A stretch of 64,000 bases of DNA from positions 26,549 through 90,548 of the forward strand of contig DKDP01000048.1 of the NCBI GenBank assembly GCA_002449395.1. Direction: 5' to 3'. Source of the DNA: Ruminococcaceae bacterium UBA6845 (GTDB lineage: Bacteria > Bacillota > Clostridia > Oscillospirales > Acutalibacteraceae). A model generated the notes under the pieces. That model worked only from the letters and a program-made list of their open reading frames with translations, was not told the DNA's origin and did no database searches. The first letter of the stretch is position 1. The number at the start of each line of letters is the position of its first letter. Below, piece by piece: positions 1-8,137 of the stretch. A program made the position numbers and the translations under genes.

Positions 1-80
1 CATTAAACCGGATGCTTTCCACCTCATCACCGTCTTACGACGGAGCTTCCCCTCAAGGGGAAGCCTTGGTCAGTTTCTGC
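1..80. repeat. Palindromic dispersed repeat at window edge
   Basis: Two adjacent perfect hairpins are visible: CCGTC-TTAC-GACGG (30-43) and GCTTCCCC-TCAA-GGGGAAGC (45-64), flanked by CACCTCATC and CCTTGG. No ORF covers them. From memory, sequences of this shape (CACCTCATC, hairpin, CTTCCCCTCAAGGGGAAG) are dispersed many times in gut Clostridia genomes, probably as non-autonomous palindromic elements. The window holds only this copy, so family membership is recall, not something shown here. Confidence 0.5.
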
Positions 81-149
81 TAACTTTGCGGTACGATGTG
101 AACACCTTTAGCTTTTATAAAATTAATTCGGACAATAAAATCACGCAGC

Positions 150-178
150 CTCCCCTTGAATGATTCAAGAGGAGGCTT
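150..178. repeat. Inverted repeat downstream of cysS
   Basis: AGCCTCCCCTTG, a short loop, then CAAGAGGAGGCT form a strong stem about 75 bases past the cysS stop. It resembles the terminator stem at 45287-45320 (AGCCTCCCCTTG...AAGGAGAGGCT). The T-run after it is weak on both strands, so it may be a terminator for cysS or another palindromic repeat. The remaining bases 180-252 show nothing recognisable. Confidence 0.35.
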
Positions 179-252
179 TAAATATGCCGATATTGTTTAC
201 ATAAATACAGCCGCATTACCAAGCGGGCAACTGTTTTGTGTGCAACAAAATT

Positions 253-1644
253 TTATTCTCTGTGCCACTTTACGCCCTGGGCGGTATCCTCAAGGACGAT
301 ACCCTTGGCTTTCAGCTCGTCACGGATACGGTCGGCCTCAGCCCAATTTCTGTCCTTACGAGCCTGGGTTCTCTGCTCAATGAGAGCTTCGATCTCGTCG
401 TCAAGATTTTCCTTTTTGCGGTCATAAACAAGACCGAGAACTCCTGCGAGTTCGTCAAATACCTTTATTGCTTCCTCAACGGAGCCCTTGTTTGCGTTTG
501 CGGCGATGACGTTTGAGTTGATGTCACGGACAAGCTCAAACAGAGCGGCAATTGCGTCGGCGGTGTTGAGGTCATCGCTCATTGCATCGATGAACTGCTG
601 ACGGCGCTTATCAAACATTGCAAGAAGCTCGTCACTCACTGCTCCGTCCTCTGCCTTTTCAAGTGCAAAATCGAGACCGTCACGGCAGTTATAAAGACGA
701 ACAAGAGAAGCCTTGCACTGCTCAATAATATCCGTGCTGTAATTGATCGGGCTTCTGTACTGTGATGAAATCATAAGGAAACGGATAGGCTCATAGCCGT
801 ATTTCTCCGCAACATCCCTTACTGTGAAGAAGTTGCCGAGAGACTTTGACATCTTAACGTTGTCAACATTGATGTAGCCGTTGTGCATCCAGTAGTGAGC
901 AAACGGAACGCCGTTGCAGCACTCGCTCTGTGCAATCTCGTTCTCGTGGTGTGGGAAGATGAGATCCTGTCCGCCGCAGTGAATATCAATCGTCTTGCCG
1001 AGGTAACGTCTTACCATTGCCGAACACTCAATATGCCAGCCCGGTCTGCCGTGACCCCACGGAGAATCCCAGTACGGCTCGCCCGGCTTTGCGCTCTTCC
1101 AAAGTGCAAAATCCATCGGCTCTTTCTTGACCTCACCGACCATAATTCTTGCGCCTGCCTCAAGATCCTCAAGAGGCTGATGAGAGAGCTTACCGTACTC
1201 CTTAAACTTTGAGGGGCTGAAATATACATCGCCGTCAACCGCATAGGCATAGCCCTTGTCGATAAGGGTTGAAACAATGTCAATAATCTCGTCAATATTC
1301 TCTGTTGCTTTGGGGTGAACCGTTGCCTCACGGACGTTCATACCCTTAACATCCTTCCAGAACTCCTCGATGTATTTCTCGCTGACTTCCTTATAGGTCA
1401 AGCCCTCTTCGTTTGCACGCTTGATAATTTTATCGTCGATATCCGTAAAGTTCTGGACAAATCTTACATCATAACCGATATACTCAAGGAAACGGCGCAG
1501 AACGTCAAAAACGCAGAGCGGTCTTGCGTTGCCGATATGAATAAAATTGTATACGGTCGGACCGCAGGCATAGATTTTAACCTTGCCCTCTTCGATCGTT
1601 TTAAGCTCTTCCTTTTTTCTTGTGAGCGTGTTGTAAATCTTCAT
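253..1644 (-). CDS. cysS: Cysteine--tRNA ligase
   Basis: Charges tRNA-Cys with cysteine in the cytoplasm. The 463-residue product has the normal family length. The class I signatures are clear: HIGN at residues 36-39, Cys27 as first zinc ligand, the later HIECS and HHENE zinc-ligand segments, and KMSKS near residue 262. The C-terminal anticodon-binding part (ARKDRNWAEADRIRDEL) is intact. The ATG start abuts the stop of cysE, so the two are co-transcribed, cysE first. The Cys T-box upstream of cysE should therefore control both cysteine synthesis and its charging. Confidence 0.97.
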   Translation of the reverse strand: MKIYNTLTRKKEELKTIEEGKVKIYACGPTVYNFIHIGNARPLCVFDVLRRFLEYIGYDVRFVQNFTDIDDKIIKRANEEGLTYKEVSEKYIEEFWKDVKGMNVREATVHPKATENIDEIIDIVSTLIDKGYAYAVDGDVYFSPSKFKEYGKLSHQPLEDLEAGARIMVGEVKKEPMDFALWKSAKPGEPYWDSPWGHGRPGWHIECSAMVRRYLGKTIDIHCGGQDLIFPHHENEIAQSECCNGVPFAHYWMHNGYINVDNVKMSKSLGNFFTVRDVAEKYGYEPIRFLMISSQYRSPINYSTDIIEQCKASLVRLYNCRDGLDFALEKAEDGAVSDELLAMFDKRRQQFIDAMSDDLNTADAIAALFELVRDINSNVIAANANKGSVEEAIKVFDELAGVLGLVYDRKKENLDDEIEALIEQRTQARKDRNWAEADRIRDELKAKGIVLEDTAQGVKWHRE

Positions 1645-2271
1645 TTATTTGTCCTCCAGTTTCTTTTTTAGCTTTTCGATTTCGCCCTGCAATCTGCAAA
1701 GCTCCTGAGATACGGGATCGGGAATATGAATCTGGTCAAGATCCTGAATCCTTTCTCCGTTTCTGCGAACAACTCTTGCCGGGACTCCGACCGCCGTTGA
1801 ATTTTTCGGAATTTTTTCAAGCACAACCGCGCCTGCGGCAATCTTCGTATTGTCACCGACCGTTACAGGTCCGAGTACCTTTGCGCCTGCGCCGATCATA
1901 ACATTGTTCCCGATTGTCGGGTGGCGCTTACCGATGTCCTTACCCGTACCGCCGAGCGTCACGCCCTGATAGACCGTTACATCGTCGCCGATGACCGTTG
2001 TCTCGCCGATAACTGTGCCCGTGCCGTGATCTATAAAAAATCTTCTGCCGATCTGTGCACCCGGATGAATTTCAATTCCTGTTCTGCGCACACAGTGCTG
2101 AGAGATCATTCTTGCAATAAAAAACATATTGTGATTATAAAGCCAGTGCGCTCTCCTGTGACTTCGGATCGCCTTGAATCCCGGATAAAGCAGCATAACC
2201 TCAATCGCCGAGGTTGCGGCAGGATCCCTTTCACGGAAGCACCTTATATCCTCTTTCATTCGATCAAACAA
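1645..2271 (-). CDS. cysE: Serine O-acetyltransferase
   Basis: Makes O-acetylserine from serine and acetyl-CoA, the committed step of cysteine synthesis. A short alpha-helical N-terminal region is followed by a left-handed beta-helix of hexapeptide repeats with the family motif DHGTGTVIGET and the GGTGKD loop, then a charged C-terminal helix. The short SAT type is usual in Firmicutes. The longest open frame begins at 2289 on a TTG, but the AAAGGAG ribosome binding site lies inside its first codons. I therefore place the start at the TTG at 2271, eight bases after the site, giving 208 residues; the next ATG (2259) is too far. First gene of the T-box-controlled cysE-cysS operon. Confidence 0.93.
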   Translation of the reverse strand: MFDRMKEDIRCFRERDPAATSAIEVMLLYPGFKAIRSHRRAHWLYNHNMFFIARMISQHCVRRTGIEIHPGAQIGRRFFIDHGTGTVIGETTVIGDDVTVYQGVTLGGTGKDIGKRHPTIGNNVMIGAGAKVLGPVTVGDNTKIAAGAVVLEKIPKNSTAVGVPARVVRRNGERIQDLDQIHIPDPVSQELCRLQGEIEKLKKKLEDK

Positions 2272-2310
2272 TAAAAAATCTCCTTTCAAGTCCGTTCGGA
2301 GCCTAAATTA

Positions 2311-2545
2311 AAAGCCTCCGCCGCACATAATGCGACAGAGGCGGTTTTTCCGCGGTTCCACTCCGACTTATAACTTTCAGTCCTGTAACGGGGACGGCCG
2401 CACAGAGATACTTGCACTTGGCTTTCCCTCTGCGTGCTGGCGGGTGCATTTCAACCGAACGTTCACAAGAGGCTTTCACCGTTATGCCTCATTCTCTGCT
2501 GTGTCCGTTTCGGGCTACTTCTCCCGATAAACGCATTTCCGTGTG
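2311..2545 (-). promoter_or_regulatory. T-box leader, probably cysteine-specific
   Basis: Reading leftward from about 2545, the leader holds the T-box core GUGGAACCGCGG (2347-2358 region) followed by a competing terminator, GCCUC...GAGGC plus UUUUAAUUU (2311-2338). On the 3' side of stem I the stretch GAAAUGCACCC puts a UGC codon at 2446-2448 in the expected specifier position. UGC is a cysteine codon, matching the downstream cysE-cysS genes. Uncharged tRNA-Cys would stabilise the antiterminator. The specifier was assigned by eye, without a covariance model. Confidence 0.88.
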
Positions 2546-2547
2546 TC

Positions 2548-2575
2548 ATTATATCATAAATTAAAAATAAATCAA
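2548..2575 (-). promoter_or_regulatory. SigA-type promoter of the cysE-cysS T-box
   Basis: TTGATT (2570-2575), a 16-bp spacer and TATAAT (2548-2553), read on the minus strand, just upstream of the T-box leader. Confidence 0.7.
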
Positions 2576-2582
2576 TATCTTT

Positions 2583-2927
2583 TTAGAAATTGCCGCCGTT
2601 CCAGCCCCACATTTCGACCTCTTCATACTTAATATACACATTTGAAGCGTCAATATTGAGAACCTCGCCGAAAATTTCACAGATTTTTGCCGTCAGTTTA
2701 TTCGACTGGGAATAATCTATTCTGCCGAAAACCTTAACCTCAACGTAAGCGATCGGATTTGAATTATCGCCCTGAAACCAGAGGCGGCATTTGTCCTCAA
2801 AGCTGAGCATAAGCCAACGCTCACTCTTGCCCGAGAGAATTGAAATTGCTTCTCCGAGCTTTGATTTGAGCACAAGCTCCTTCTCGGGAGAAAGCGCAAC
2901 ATTTGTTTTTGTCGAAATCATCGGCAT
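2583..2927 (-). CDS. MIF-like tautomerase
   Basis: A 114-residue product of the macrophage migration inhibitory factor / phenylpyruvate tautomerase superfamily. It has the MIF hallmarks: MP at the start (Pro becomes the N-terminal catalytic base after Met removal), a NTNV-like segment (KTNV), an invariant-type Lys33 region, SYSK-like YSQSNKLT, and the ending VYIKYEEVEMWGWNG, close to VYINYYDMNAANVGWN of animal MIF. The longer frame starts three codons earlier at 2936, but an AAAGGA site eight bases before 2927 and the catalytic Pro both select 2927. It follows the DUF1893 gene directly. Enzyme activity is plausible, but the substrate is unknown; there is no export signal. Confidence 0.85.
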   Translation of the reverse strand: MPMISTKTNVALSPEKELVLKSKLGEAISILSGKSERWLMLSFEDKCRLWFQGDNSNPIAYVEVKVFGRIDYSQSNKLTAKICEIFGEVLNIDASNVYIKYEEVEMWGWNGGNF

Positions 2928-2932
2928 AAAAA

Positions 2933-3355
2933 TCATCCTTTCATCATTGATTTAATTTTATTTCTTGTGAGCTTCTCGCCCTCGTCGGCATCGCTGATAT
3001 GAAGAACGGTCTTTTCCATCGGGCACATATCGGTGCCGTCACGGTTGATTATGTGATCCACTCTTTTATCATATGTAAAACCGACGTTTTTATCATTAAG
3101 ATATGCAATTGCATACTCACTTGTTACCTGCGCATAGATTTCTGCCACTCCGTATTTCTCAAGAAGCATTGCCGCCGCCTTACCGATCACACGGTCGGCA
3201 ACAGATGCACCGTTGAAAAATTCGGGATCGGCATCAATCTTTTCAAGTATCGGCGCAACACCCCTTTTCTCGGAGGTATATATTTCATTCTCGCTCACGG
3301 CGGCAAAAGTCACCTTATCTCTGAGCAGACTTTTTGCTTTTTCTGTTGCTTTCAA
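2933..3355 (-). CDS. DUF1893 protein (TM1506-like, deaminase fold)
   Basis: A 140-residue protein matching the DUF1893 family by the conserved VSENEIYTSEKRGVAPIL segment, the central GKAAAMLL helix (family: G-[KR]-A-[AV]-A) and the DMCPMEKTVL segment with its Cys-Pro. The Thermotoga member TM1506 has a cytidine-deaminase-like fold, but no function is established. The start is a TTG at 3355 with GGGAGG eight bases upstream. It overlaps the ECF gene by 41 bp and touches the MIF-like gene, so translation of the three is probably coupled. Confidence 0.8.
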   Translation of the reverse strand: MKATEKAKSLLRDKVTFAAVSENEIYTSEKRGVAPILEKIDADPEFFNGASVADRVIGKAAAMLLEKYGVAEIYAQVTSEYAIAYLNDKNVGFTYDKRVDHIINRDGTDMCPMEKTVLHISDADEGEKLTRNKIKSMMKG

Positions 3356-3893
3356 TTATTAAGCCTCCCTTTTGCGCCGCATAAATAATCGGAGGAATCA
3401 CAAGAAGCTGTAATCCGATTCCGTAAACGCCCTTGACCGTTGCCGTCACTGCGGCAACAGCTCCGCCGCACTTGATATTCAAGAGATTTGCGGCAACGAA
3501 CAGCATTGCGGCGTAGAACGCCCTGCCCGCAATCATCGAAACGACAAGCGTTATCAATCCGCCGAGCTTTTTGTTTCTGAGCCCTGCGTTGTGAAAGAGC
3601 AAGCCGCTGACAAGTCCGTAAATCGCAAGCTCGCCGATCATAAACGGCAGTCTCGGCGTTCCGGGCATACCCGTAATAAAATGGCTCAGTATCGGGGTCA
3701 GTGCGCCGATCACAAAACCGTACTCGCCGCCGATCACAAATCCTGCCAAAAGTACGGGAATGTGCATCGGTAAAAATATTTCGCCCGCCTGAGGGATTCC
3801 TGTCAGGTGAAATAGCTGAGGCAGGAGTATTCCGAAAGCAAGCATCAATGCGCCTGCGGTCAGTCTTTTTGTTGATGCTTTTCTTTTCATCAT
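3315..3893 (-). CDS. ECF transporter S component, substrate unknown
   Basis: A 192-residue integral membrane protein with about six hydrophobic segments and the ECF S-component pattern: an N-terminal LTAGALMLAFGILLPQLFH helix, FLPMHIPVLLAGF, then PILSHFITGMPG. S components bind a vitamin or small metabolite and borrow the shared ECF A/A'/T module, which is not in this window. Two consecutive ATG codons follow GGAAGTGAT; 3893 or 3890 is the start. First gene of the three-gene operon with DUF1893 and the MIF-like tautomerase. No riboswitch is evident in the short leader, so the substrate cannot be deduced. Confidence 0.82.
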   Translation of the reverse strand: MMKRKASTKRLTAGALMLAFGILLPQLFHLTGIPQAGEIFLPMHIPVLLAGFVIGGEYGFVIGALTPILSHFITGMPGTPRLPFMIGELAIYGLVSGLLFHNAGLRNKKLGGLITLVVSMIAGRAFYAAMLFVAANLLNIKCGGAVAAVTATVKGVYGIGLQLLVIPPIIYAAQKGGLIIESNRKSKKSAQR

Positions 3894-3926
3894 ATCACTT
3901 CCGAGCTTTGCAGATTCACTGCATAT

Positions 3927-3955
3927 ATTTTACAGCAAAAATGCAAATTTTTCAA
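3927..3955 (-). promoter_or_regulatory. Promoter of the ECF-DUF1893-MIF operon
   Basis: TTGAAA (3950-3955), 17 bp, TAAAAT (3927-3932) on the minus strand. Confidence 0.65.
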
Positions 3956-3984
3956 CCTCACGGCGAATATAAGGTATATTTTTC

Positions 3985-4013
3985 TTGAAATTCAATTTAG
4001 CTTATGTTATCAT
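3985..4013 (+). promoter_or_regulatory. Promoter of the small membrane protein gene
   Basis: TTGAAA (3985-3990), 17 bp, TATCAT (4008-4013). Its -35 coincides with the TTG that opens the longest frame, which supports the downstream ATG at 4045 as the true start. Confidence 0.6.
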
Positions 4014-4044
4014 AGATTCATTGATTAATGAACAGAGGGATAAT

Positions 4045-4395
4045 ATGGTTGCGGAAAAAGAGAAAACCGAAAAGGCGCAGAAGCCCGTTAAAAAAATCGA
4101 AAAATTCATATGGTTCATTGCCTCCGCCGTCATTGCGGCAGTCGGTGCAATCTGTCACACGAACGGAATTAAATTCAACATTTGGGTGAGCGTTATTTAT
4201 TCGGCATTACTGCTGTTCACTATCGTTATGGCGGCTCAGCGCACAAGCGTCGAGCGGTTCGGCTATGCGGATGATGAAAGCAGTTCAAACAAAACGAAAT
4301 ACGTCCTGACATCCGTGCTTTATTACATATTTATTATCATCGCCGTTGTTTACGCTTTCCTTGCACTTTGGGTATCGGGCGTATTCTCAATATGA
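4045..4395 (+). CDS. Small three-helix membrane protein
   Basis: Not recognised. The 116-residue product has a Lys/Glu-rich cytoplasmic N-terminus (residues 1-20), two hydrophobic segments around residues 23-75 (WFIASAVIAAVGAICH; IWVSVIYSALLLFTIVMAA) and a third near the end (YYIFIIIAVVYAFLALWV), with a polar loop RTSVERFGYADDESSSNKT between. The start at 4045 has GAGGGA upstream. Monocistronic: its own promoter and a terminator right after the stop. It lies between the ECF operon and lexA, both on the other strand. Confidence 0.7.
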   Translation: MVAEKEKTEKAQKPVKKIEKFIWFIASAVIAAVGAICHTNGIKFNIWVSVIYSALLLFTIVMAAQRTSVERFGYADDESSSNKTKYVLTSVLYYIFIIIAVVYAFLALWVSGVFSI

Positions 4396-4410
4396 ATCGT
4401 ATAAAAATTA

Positions 4411-4440
4411 CCCGCCGTTATGGCGGGATTTTTTGTTTTT
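4411..4440 (+). terminator. Rho-independent terminator
   Basis: CCCGCC-GTTAT-GGCGGG followed by ATTTTTTG, 16 bases past the stop of the small membrane protein gene. Confidence 0.85.
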
Positions 4441-4446
4441 CGGGAA

Positions 4447-4497
4447 CATTATTAAGGTGTGCACCGGATTTTGTGCGGTACTGCCTTAATAATATCT
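4447..4497. repeat. Dispersed repeat copy 1 (AAGGCARTACCGCACAA family)
   Basis: Read on the minus strand, ATTATTAAGGCAGTACCGCACAAAATCC-GGTGCACACCTTAATAAT is an imperfect inverted repeat. It aligns with copies at 14128-14185 and 40452-40500 (AAGGCAATACCGCACAATT...). It overlaps the 3' end of lexA. Confidence 0.55.
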
Positions 4498-5073
4498 CAT
4501 AACCGCAACAACCTTGCCGAGGATTTCACACTCGTCGACAATGATCGGCTCATAGGTGTCGTTCTCGGGCTGGAGACGGTAATGACCGTTCTCCTTATAA
4601 AAAGTTTTACAGGTTGCCTCATCGTCAATAAGAGCAATTACGATCTCGCCGTTCCTCGCAAATGGCGTTTTCTCGACAATAACAAGATCTCCGTCAAGGA
4701 TGCCTGCGTTTATCATACTCTCGCCCCTGATATGCAGGCCGAAGAGCGGTTTATCCCTTGTGACTGTGCCCGTATACGGAAAATATCCCTCAATTTCCTC
4801 GACGGCAAGAATCGGCGCACCTGCGGTAACCGTACCGAGAATCGGAACCTGAGTGACGTTCTCCGCCTGTCCCATAATTCTGATTGAACGCTTGAGAAGC
4901 GGATCACGCTGAATATAGCCCGCCTCCTCAAGTGCGTCAAGATTCGACTGGACGGACGACGTGGATCTCAGACCGACCGCCGCACCGATTTCACGAACCG
5001 ACGGCGGGATTCCGTCCGCACTGCGCTGAACAAGAAAATCGTATATTTTACGCTGAGTTTCATTAATAGACAT
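4486..5073 (-). CDS. lexA: LexA repressor
   Basis: SOS regulator: binds DNA as a dimer and self-cleaves when RecA filaments form. 195 residues. The N-terminal winged helix-turn-helix (IPPSVREIGAAVGLRSTSSVQSNL, residues about 22-45) is intact, as are the Ala-Gly cleavage site in VTAGAP, the catalytic Ser in GESMINAGILDGD and the catalytic Lys in EATCKTFY. The last residues overlap dispersed repeat copy 1. AGAGG lies eight bases before the ATG. Operator-like palindromes over its own promoter indicate autoregulation. Confidence 0.96.
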   Translation of the reverse strand: MSINETQRKIYDFLVQRSADGIPPSVREIGAAVGLRSTSSVQSNLDALEEAGYIQRDPLLKRSIRIMGQAENVTQVPILGTVTAGAPILAVEEIEGYFPYTGTVTRDKPLFGLHIRGESMINAGILDGDLVIVEKTPFARNGEIVIALIDDEATCKTFYKENGHYRLQPENDTYEPIIVDECEILGKVVAVMRYY

Positions 5074-5107
5074 ATGCTCAACCTCTTTTCATTCTTACTA
5101 CACAGGT

Positions 5108-5147
5108 ATTATAACACAAATGTTCGGAAAAAGCAAACATTTGTTTG
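5108..5147 (-). promoter_or_regulatory. lexA promoter with overlapping SOS boxes
   Basis: On the minus strand TTGCTT (5131-5136), 17 bp, TATAAT (5108-5113). The palindrome CAAACA-TT-TGTTTG (5134-5147) covers the -35, and a second, half-matching site CGAACATTTGTG lies in the spacer (5117-5126). Both resemble the Gram-positive LexA box CGAAC-N4-GTTCG. Confidence 0.75.
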
Positions 5148-5228
5148 GCAAAAAATATAAAAAATTTCTCTTTATTTTTTCAAAATTTTGTGCTACAATT
5201 ATATAAATAAATAGTTTTGGGGTCGAAT

Positions 5229-6455
5229 ATGGTTAATTTTTGCAAAAAAACGGCATTCTTGATGCTTATCCTTATATTATCTGTTACAATTCTTGCGCCC
5301 TGCGCATCGGCACTTGATTCAGCCGAGACGGTGAAGAGCCTCTCCGACGGCGGAGAAAAAATAATCTGCATCGCTCACAGGGGCGATTGGCACAGCTTTC
5401 CCGAAAATTCCGCAGAGGCGGTCAATGCCGCACTTGAGTACGACGCAGTTTCCGTTGACGTAAAGCTCAGCTCGGACGGGATTCCCGTTCTTATGGCGGA
5501 CGAGACGGTCGACAGAATGTGCGTCAATTCCGAGAATAAGCCTGTCAGCGGTACAGTGTCCTCGTTCACCCTTGCACAGCTCGGTGAAATGTATCTGCGT
5601 GAGGGCAACGGCGGCACGGATAAAAACAGAACCGACTGCCGTATTCCCGAGCTTAAAAAGGTCTTTGAAATCTCGAACGACAGAACCGCAATTGTCGTCA
5701 ATGTCGGTGAGGATGATTTTAAGACGGTTTATAATTATGTAAAGTCTTTCGGCAAGCTCGGTGAAACCGTTTTCAGAATAAACGCAAAAACAAAAAAAAT
5801 TGTTGAACTGACAAAGGATCTTGATGGAATAAACGTATTGGGCAACTATCAGGGCAACATCATTTTCCTTGCCACATCCGCAGTTAAAGAATGTTTTTCA
5901 AACGGCATTTATACAATAGAAATGGGAAGCACCAACGGAAACGGTGTTCTCTACGACAATTTTCTGATGAAACGTTTTGTCGGAAATAAGCGAGCTATGG
6001 TCTCGATGGTAAACGGCAGATGCGGCAAAAGAGCGGACAACGAGACAGGCTGGGATGATCTTATCTCCCGTGGTTACAGCGTAATCGAGACGGATTTTCC
6101 CGCAGAGCTGACCGAATATATAAGAAAAACGGATTCGGCTGCCATTGATCTTGAGAAATATGTCGATCTCTATGACGGAATCGACCTATCCCCGTACAAT
6201 ACCGAAAGCGAGAAAGAATTTTCCTCTGCTTTGTCGGGTGCAAAATCTCTTCTCGGCACTCCGTGCTCATTCTCCGAAATCACGGACGCACGCTCTGCTC
6301 TGCAATCGGCTCACGATTCGCTGACTGTCGGAGAGAAAAAGAATGTCACGCTGAAATTCAAATTTACTCCGGGCAGGATAATCGCCGTCGTCCTCTGCGG
6401 TGCGGCGTTCACTGTCGGAACACTTTATCTCATAGGAAAGAGGAAAGAAAGCTGA
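5229..6455 (+). CDS. GDPD-like surface protein, probably inactive as phosphodiesterase
   Basis: A 408-residue protein with a signal peptide (KKTAFLMLILILSVTILAPCASA), a glycerophosphodiester phosphodiesterase-like TIM barrel (residues about 40-300) opening with HRGDWHSFPENS, and a C-terminal membrane anchor (IIAVVLCGAAFTVGTLYLIG) ending in RKES. The first catalytic His and Arg are kept, but the usual E-x-D-V metal site reads VSVDV and the second catalytic His (V-x-x-H-D) reads VLMADE. The third acidic ligand segment reads VVNVGED. I infer lost or altered catalysis. ATG at 5229 chosen over an upstream TTG (5217), which lies where TTGGGG acts as ribosome binding site. Confidence 0.75.
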   Translation: MVNFCKKTAFLMLILILSVTILAPCASALDSAETVKSLSDGGEKIICIAHRGDWHSFPENSAEAVNAALEYDAVSVDVKLSSDGIPVLMADETVDRMCVNSENKPVSGTVSSFTLAQLGEMYLREGNGGTDKNRTDCRIPELKKVFEISNDRTAIVVNVGEDDFKTVYNYVKSFGKLGETVFRINAKTKKIVELTKDLDGINVLGNYQGNIIFLATSAVKECFSNGIYTIEMGSTNGNGVLYDNFLMKRFVGNKRAMVSMVNGRCGKRADNETGWDDLISRGYSVIETDFPAELTEYIRKTDSAAIDLEKYVDLYDGIDLSPYNTESEKEFSSALSGAKSLLGTPCSFSEITDARSALQSAHDSLTVGEKKNVTLKFKFTPGRIIAVVLCGAAFTVGTLYLIGKRKES

Positions 6456-6497
6456 TTTACCGTCCGGCAGTTGACGGTTTAAATAGGAGGGATAAAT

Positions 6498-8093
6498 TTG
6501 GATATCAAAGAAAAAATTCGGCTTCCGAGGGCTGACTACCCCGAGCAGGTCGGCATATCTTCTAAGGCGATATCCGAACTGATTCGGGATTTCAAGGAAC
6601 ACGATGTCGAAGTCCACAGTATAATGATCATAAGAGACGGCAAGGTCGCTTATGAGACTTGGGCGGCACCCTATGCGCCCGAATATTCTCATATGATGTA
6701 CTCCGTCAGCAAGAGCTTCACCTCGACTGCGGTGGGATTTGCAATTGAGGAGGGACTGATGACGCTTGAGACAAGGCTCATTGACATCTTCCCCGAGTAC
6801 AGACCGAAAGAGCCAGACCCGAACCTTGAAAAGCTGAATGTTCACCATCTTCTCTCGATGCAGTCAGGCAAAAATGTCAGCGTTTTCTCCGACAAAGGGA
6901 AGAATCACTGGATCAAGGATTACTTTGACGCCTCTTGGAAGTTCAGTCCCGGTGACGGTCACTGGCAGTACATAAGCGAGAACCAGTATATGCTCTGCGC
7001 TATGCTTACAAGAATAACGGGAATGTCCGTTGTTGAATATCTGACGCCGAGACTGTTTGAGCCGCTCGGAATTGATGTCCCGTTCTGGGAGCACGACGTT
7101 GACGGAATTGAAGCCGGCGGCTGGGGACTTTATCTCAAAACCGAGGATCTTGCAAAATTTATGTACTGCTATCAGCAGCATGGAAAGTTCAACGGCAAAC
7201 AGGTTATTCCCAAAAAATGGACCTACCTTGCGCAAAAACAGCAGGCAAACAATTCACCGTTCACCAATGTGATTGACAGTCAGTGCGGCTATGGCTACTG
7301 CTTCTGGCGCTGCGGCGGAATCAACGGATACCGTGCGGACGGAATGTTCTCACAGTTCGGAATAATCTCCAACGATGACGATATTGTTTACGTTATGACA
7401 GCCGGTGAAATCAATGAGCAAAAAACACGAGACTGCATTTGGCGTCATTTCAACGATTTTATAATTGAAAATGACGGCGAGCCGACTCCGGAAGTCAAGC
7501 CCGAGCTGGAAGCTCTCCCCGACGATCTTGCCGCTGAGGAGCGCAGTCCTCTTGAGGAAAAAATCGAGGGTAAAGAAATTTATCTTCAGAAAAATCCGAT
7601 TCTCAATGCCGCAGGCTTCCCGTTCAGTATGCTTCCGATCCCGATTGTTTATATGTCGGGCGACCGTGCAGGCAATATGGACAATGTGATCTTCACTTTC
7701 GGTGAGGACACCTGCACAATGACGTGGGACGAGGGTGACGAGCACAACACGATTGTCTGCGGAATGGACGGCAAGGCTCGAACAAGTCCGATCACGCTTG
7801 CGGGTATGAATTTCACGGCATTTTCGACCGCCGCATGGATAAGAGAGAACGCTCTTGAAGTACATATGAGACCGATCGGCGGAATATGTATGAGAAAAAT
7901 AAAATTCAGCTTTGACGGACGCAGAGTTAAAGTACATCCGTCAAGCCAGATGTCGATAACAGCGATGGCAAAATCGCTCGCGCTTGATGTTGATTCATTC
8001 TTCCCGTCGATTCTGCACAATTTCGGACTGGTCGCATTCGATCAGCTCCCCGCAATAATTGACGCACCGATATTCGGAAGAATAGAAAACTAA
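6498..8093 (+). CDS. Serine hydrolase, beta-lactamase class C family
   Basis: A 531-residue protein of the penicillin-binding-protein-like / esterase family. SxxK is Ser69-Val-Ser-Lys72 (MYSVSKSFTST), and the Tyr/Asn motif is YISENQY. The catalytic domain spans about residues 1-330; the remaining 200 residues form a beta-rich domain of unknown role. There is no signal peptide, so it acts in the cytoplasm or leaves by another route. The start is TTG with AGGAGG seven bases upstream. It follows the GDPD-like gene by 42 bases and may share its transcript. Substrate unknown. Confidence 0.85.
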   Translation: MDIKEKIRLPRADYPEQVGISSKAISELIRDFKEHDVEVHSIMIIRDGKVAYETWAAPYAPEYSHMMYSVSKSFTSTAVGFAIEEGLMTLETRLIDIFPEYRPKEPDPNLEKLNVHHLLSMQSGKNVSVFSDKGKNHWIKDYFDASWKFSPGDGHWQYISENQYMLCAMLTRITGMSVVEYLTPRLFEPLGIDVPFWEHDVDGIEAGGWGLYLKTEDLAKFMYCYQQHGKFNGKQVIPKKWTYLAQKQQANNSPFTNVIDSQCGYGYCFWRCGGINGYRADGMFSQFGIISNDDDIVYVMTAGEINEQKTRDCIWRHFNDFIIENDGEPTPEVKPELEALPDDLAAEERSPLEEKIEGKEIYLQKNPILNAAGFPFSMLPIPIVYMSGDRAGNMDNVIFTFGEDTCTMTWDEGDEHNTIVCGMDGKARTSPITLAGMNFTAFSTAAWIRENALEVHMRPIGGICMRKIKFSFDGRRVKVHPSSQMSITAMAKSLALDVDSFFPSILHNFGLVAFDQLPAIIDAPIFGRIEN

Positions 8094-8137
8094 GGGAAAA
8101 TAGAATTGAGACTATTTTGATTCGAGGTGACATTTAT

